Part shown: piece after piece, positions 62,660 through 64,000 of the stretch
Position numbering within the stretch: the first letter of the stretch is position 1
Layout: each line of letters begins with the position of its first letter
Assembly (NCBI RefSeq): GCF_042651065.1
Contig: NZ_JBHSCH010000007.1
Coordinates: forward strand, 31,750-95,749
Source of the DNA: Pseudoroseomonas aestuarii
GTDB taxonomy: Bacteria; Pseudomonadota; Alphaproteobacteria; Acetobacterales; Acetobacteraceae
Length of the DNA: 64,000 nt
Reading direction: 5' to 3'
The notes under the pieces: model-generated
Told to the model about the DNA's origin: nothing
The model's database searches: none
Seen by the model: only the letters and a program-made list of their open reading frames with translations
Program-made: the position numbers and the translations under genes

Positions 62660-63130
62660 TCACAGCCCCGCGAGATGCGAGAATTCCCGGACCAGCCGCT
62701 CATAGACCGGCCGCCGGAACGGCACCACCAGCGCCGGCAGCGCCGCCAGCGCCTCCCACCGCCAGGCGTTGAACTCGGGATGCGGGTCGAGGTCGAGGCG
62801 GATCTCCTCGTCCCGCCCCAGGAAGCGCAGGGCGAACCATTTCTGCATCTGGCCCCGGTAGCGGCCGCCCAGCGCCTTGCCCACCAGCTCCGCCGGCAAA
62901 TCATAGCGCAGCCATTCGGGCACCTCGCCGATGATCTCGGCCCGCGCGGTGCCGATCTCCTCGGCCAGCTCCCGCAGCACGGCGTCCCGCGGCTCCTCTC
63001 CCTCGTCCAGCCCGCCCTGGGGAAGCTGCCAGGCATCCTGCGCCACGTCGGCGCGCCGGGCGATCAGCACCTGGCCGGCATGGTTGAACAGGGCGGCGCC
63101 GACATTGCGGCGGTAGGGCAGCTCGGCCAT
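62660..63130 (-). CDS. rppH: RNA pyrophosphohydrolase (Nudix)
   Basis: This is a Nudix hydrolase of 156 residues that removes pyrophosphate from the 5' end of mRNA to start decay. The N-terminal YRRNVGAALFNHAGQVLIARR and WQLPQGG are RppH signatures; the Nudix box occupies residues 39-60 (GGLDEGEEPRDAVLRELAEE and on). It also has KWFALRFLG and a C-terminal Trp-rich WRWEALAALPALVVPFRRPVY. The gene starts 13 bases after the YibQ-like gene, so the two are cotranscribed. Confidence 0.94.
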   Translation of the reverse strand: MAELPYRRNVGAALFNHAGQVLIARRADVAQDAWQLPQGGLDEGEEPRDAVLRELAEEIGTARAEIIGEVPEWLRYDLPAELVGKALGGRYRGQMQKWFALRFLGRDEEIRLDLDPHPEFNAWRWEALAALPALVVPFRRPVYERLVREFSHLAGL

Positions 63131-63143
63131 GGCGGATCGGTCT

Positions 63144-64000
63144 CTAGCGGGAAGCGGAAGGGATCGGCGTGTTGTCGGGCGCGTGCAGCACGGCGCTGGC
63201 GGGCGCCAGCACCAGGCCGCGCGCCTCCAGCCCGGCCGCCCAGGCGGCGATGCGGTCCACCAGCAGCGGCGTCGGCTCGGCGGCCAGGCCGACCGCCCGC
63301 CCGTGCCGCTGCGCCAGGCTCTCCAGCTGGGACAGGCGGTGCTCCACCTCGCCACGGGTCGGCAACTCGTCCAGCAGCAGGTCGGCGGCGGCGTGCCAGG
63401 CCAGGGCGGTGGCGCCGGGGCGGGGGTCCACATAATAGAGCCCGCGCGCGCGCACCTCCTCCTGCACCACGGCCAGCGCCTCGGGGCTGGCCAGGAAGCG
63501 CTCCCCGCGCTGCGCGCCCAGCGCGCCGACGACGCCGGCATAGCCGGCGAAGCGGCCCATGGCGCGGTGCAGCCGCTCCAAATTCTCGCCCGGCGGCAGG
63601 CTGGCGCGCAGCAGGTGCCCGGCCGGCAGGTCGCCGGGCGATTCCAGCGGCAGCGCCAGCACCACCTCCATGCCGCGCCGCCGCGCCGGCTCCAGCAGCA
63701 GGTCCGGGCGCAGCGCCAGGGGGCTGATGGCGAGGGTGGCGGCGGGCGGCAGGCGGCGCAGCGCCTCCTCGGCGCGCAGCCCCGCGCCGCCGAAGCCGCC
63801 GATCACCAGGGCGATGCGCGGCCTGGCATCCGCTGCGTCGAAGGGGCGGGCATAGGCGGTGCGGGGTTCGGCGCCACCCGGGCCGATGCGCGGCAGCGGG
63901 CCGTGCGGGCTCTCCTCCAGCAAGGCGGGGATGCCGGTCTCCCGCGCGCCCTGGTTGATGTCATGCGCCACATCCTCGGCGAGCAGGGCCAGCATGCCCT
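63144..64000 (-). CDS. Divergent polysaccharide deacetylase family protein (YibQ-like; 5' end beyond window)
   Basis: This is most of a divergent polysaccharide deacetylase (DUF610/YibQ family). About 285 codons are visible and the frame runs off the right edge. An internal ATG at 63995 starts mid-domain, so the true N-terminus, normally a membrane anchor and a Pro-rich linker, lies outside. Family blocks are PLPRIGPGG, YARPFDAADARPRIALVIGGFGGAG, the LALPLESPGDLPAGHLL region and ERLHRAMGRFAGYAGVVGALG. Conserved Asp/His positions of the NodB fold are partly kept. It leads rppH on the same strand, as in many Alphaproteobacteria where a C-terminal processing peptidase gene lies upstream. Confidence 0.88.
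   Translation of the reverse strand, partial: GMLALLAEDVAHDINQGARETGIPALLEESPHGPLPRIGPGGAEPRTAYARPFDAADARPRIALVIGGFGGAGLRAEEALRRLPPAATLAISPLALRPDLLLEPARRRGMEVVLALPLESPGDLPAGHLLRASLPPGENLERLHRAMGRFAGYAGVVGALGAQRGERFLASPEALAVVQEEVRARGLYYVDPRPGATALAWHAAADLLLDELPTRGEVEHRLSQLESLAQRHGRAVGLAAEPTPLLVDRIAAWAAGLEARGLVLAPASAVLHAPDNTPIPSASR

Overview
This window is chromosomal DNA from a very GC-rich alphaproteobacterium. The codon bias is strong, with G or C in nearly every third position. The protein sequences and the gene order (sdhCDAB, then mdh-sucCD-odhAB-lpd, the five-gene atpHAGDC block, DUF484-xerC next to priA, and the YibQ/RppH pair) fit the Acetobacteraceae, of the Roseomonas type. This placement is inferred from sequence patterns, not from a database search. 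No tRNA, rRNA, insertion sequence, phage module or CRISPR array was seen.

Layout. 1-7743: envelope and miscellaneous genes. These are the end of an AstE/AspA-type deacylase, a DsbA-like oxidoreductase paired with an M48/TPR protease, a divergent gamma-glutamyltransferase-like lipoprotein with its active site lost, a PLP aminotransferase, a gene-decay patch, an IalB-like protein and an aldo/keto reductase. 7861-15202: a tight six-gene operon for a membrane complex of the complex I/energy-converting hydrogenase superfamily. All four Ni-Fe ligand cysteines of its large subunit are replaced, and no electron-input subunit is present. 15318-21286: a basic secreted protein, a DUF1489 protein, an orphan TAXI receptor, a PAS-containing chemoreceptor, asd and a glycine-zipper lipoprotein.

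21601-37709 is a central-metabolism region. Succinate dehydrogenase, malate dehydrogenase, succinyl-CoA synthetase and all three components of 2-oxoglutarate dehydrogenase (E1, E2, E3) lie nearly in a row, giving four consecutive TCA steps from 2-oxoglutarate to oxaloacetate. They are interrupted only by a DUF2171 gene, zapE, a small secreted protein and one opposite-strand Bug-type receptor. 37724-43353 holds membrane proteins, DUF484-xerC, a small transaldolase and priA. 43567-48466 is the F1 ATP synthase operon. 48594-57983 is a mixed accessory stretch: a di-iron ferritin-like protein, a GH10 xylanase, a D-threonine aldolase-like enzyme, RidA, an aminotransferase, an S9 peptidase, thrC and a tandem pair of RlpA-like proteins. 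58276-64000 has an M16 peptidase coupled to pmbA, a second chemoreceptor, rppH and the start-truncated YibQ-like deacetylase.

The most interesting object is the hydrogenase-related complex at 7861-15202. It keeps the proton-pumping membrane arm and the proximal Fe-S subunit but cannot hold a Ni-Fe centre. Secondary points are the back-to-back gene remnants at 5670-5954, the inactivated GGT-like and RlpA-like proteins, and a repeated terminator core seen after sdhB and after the threonine aldolase-like gene.
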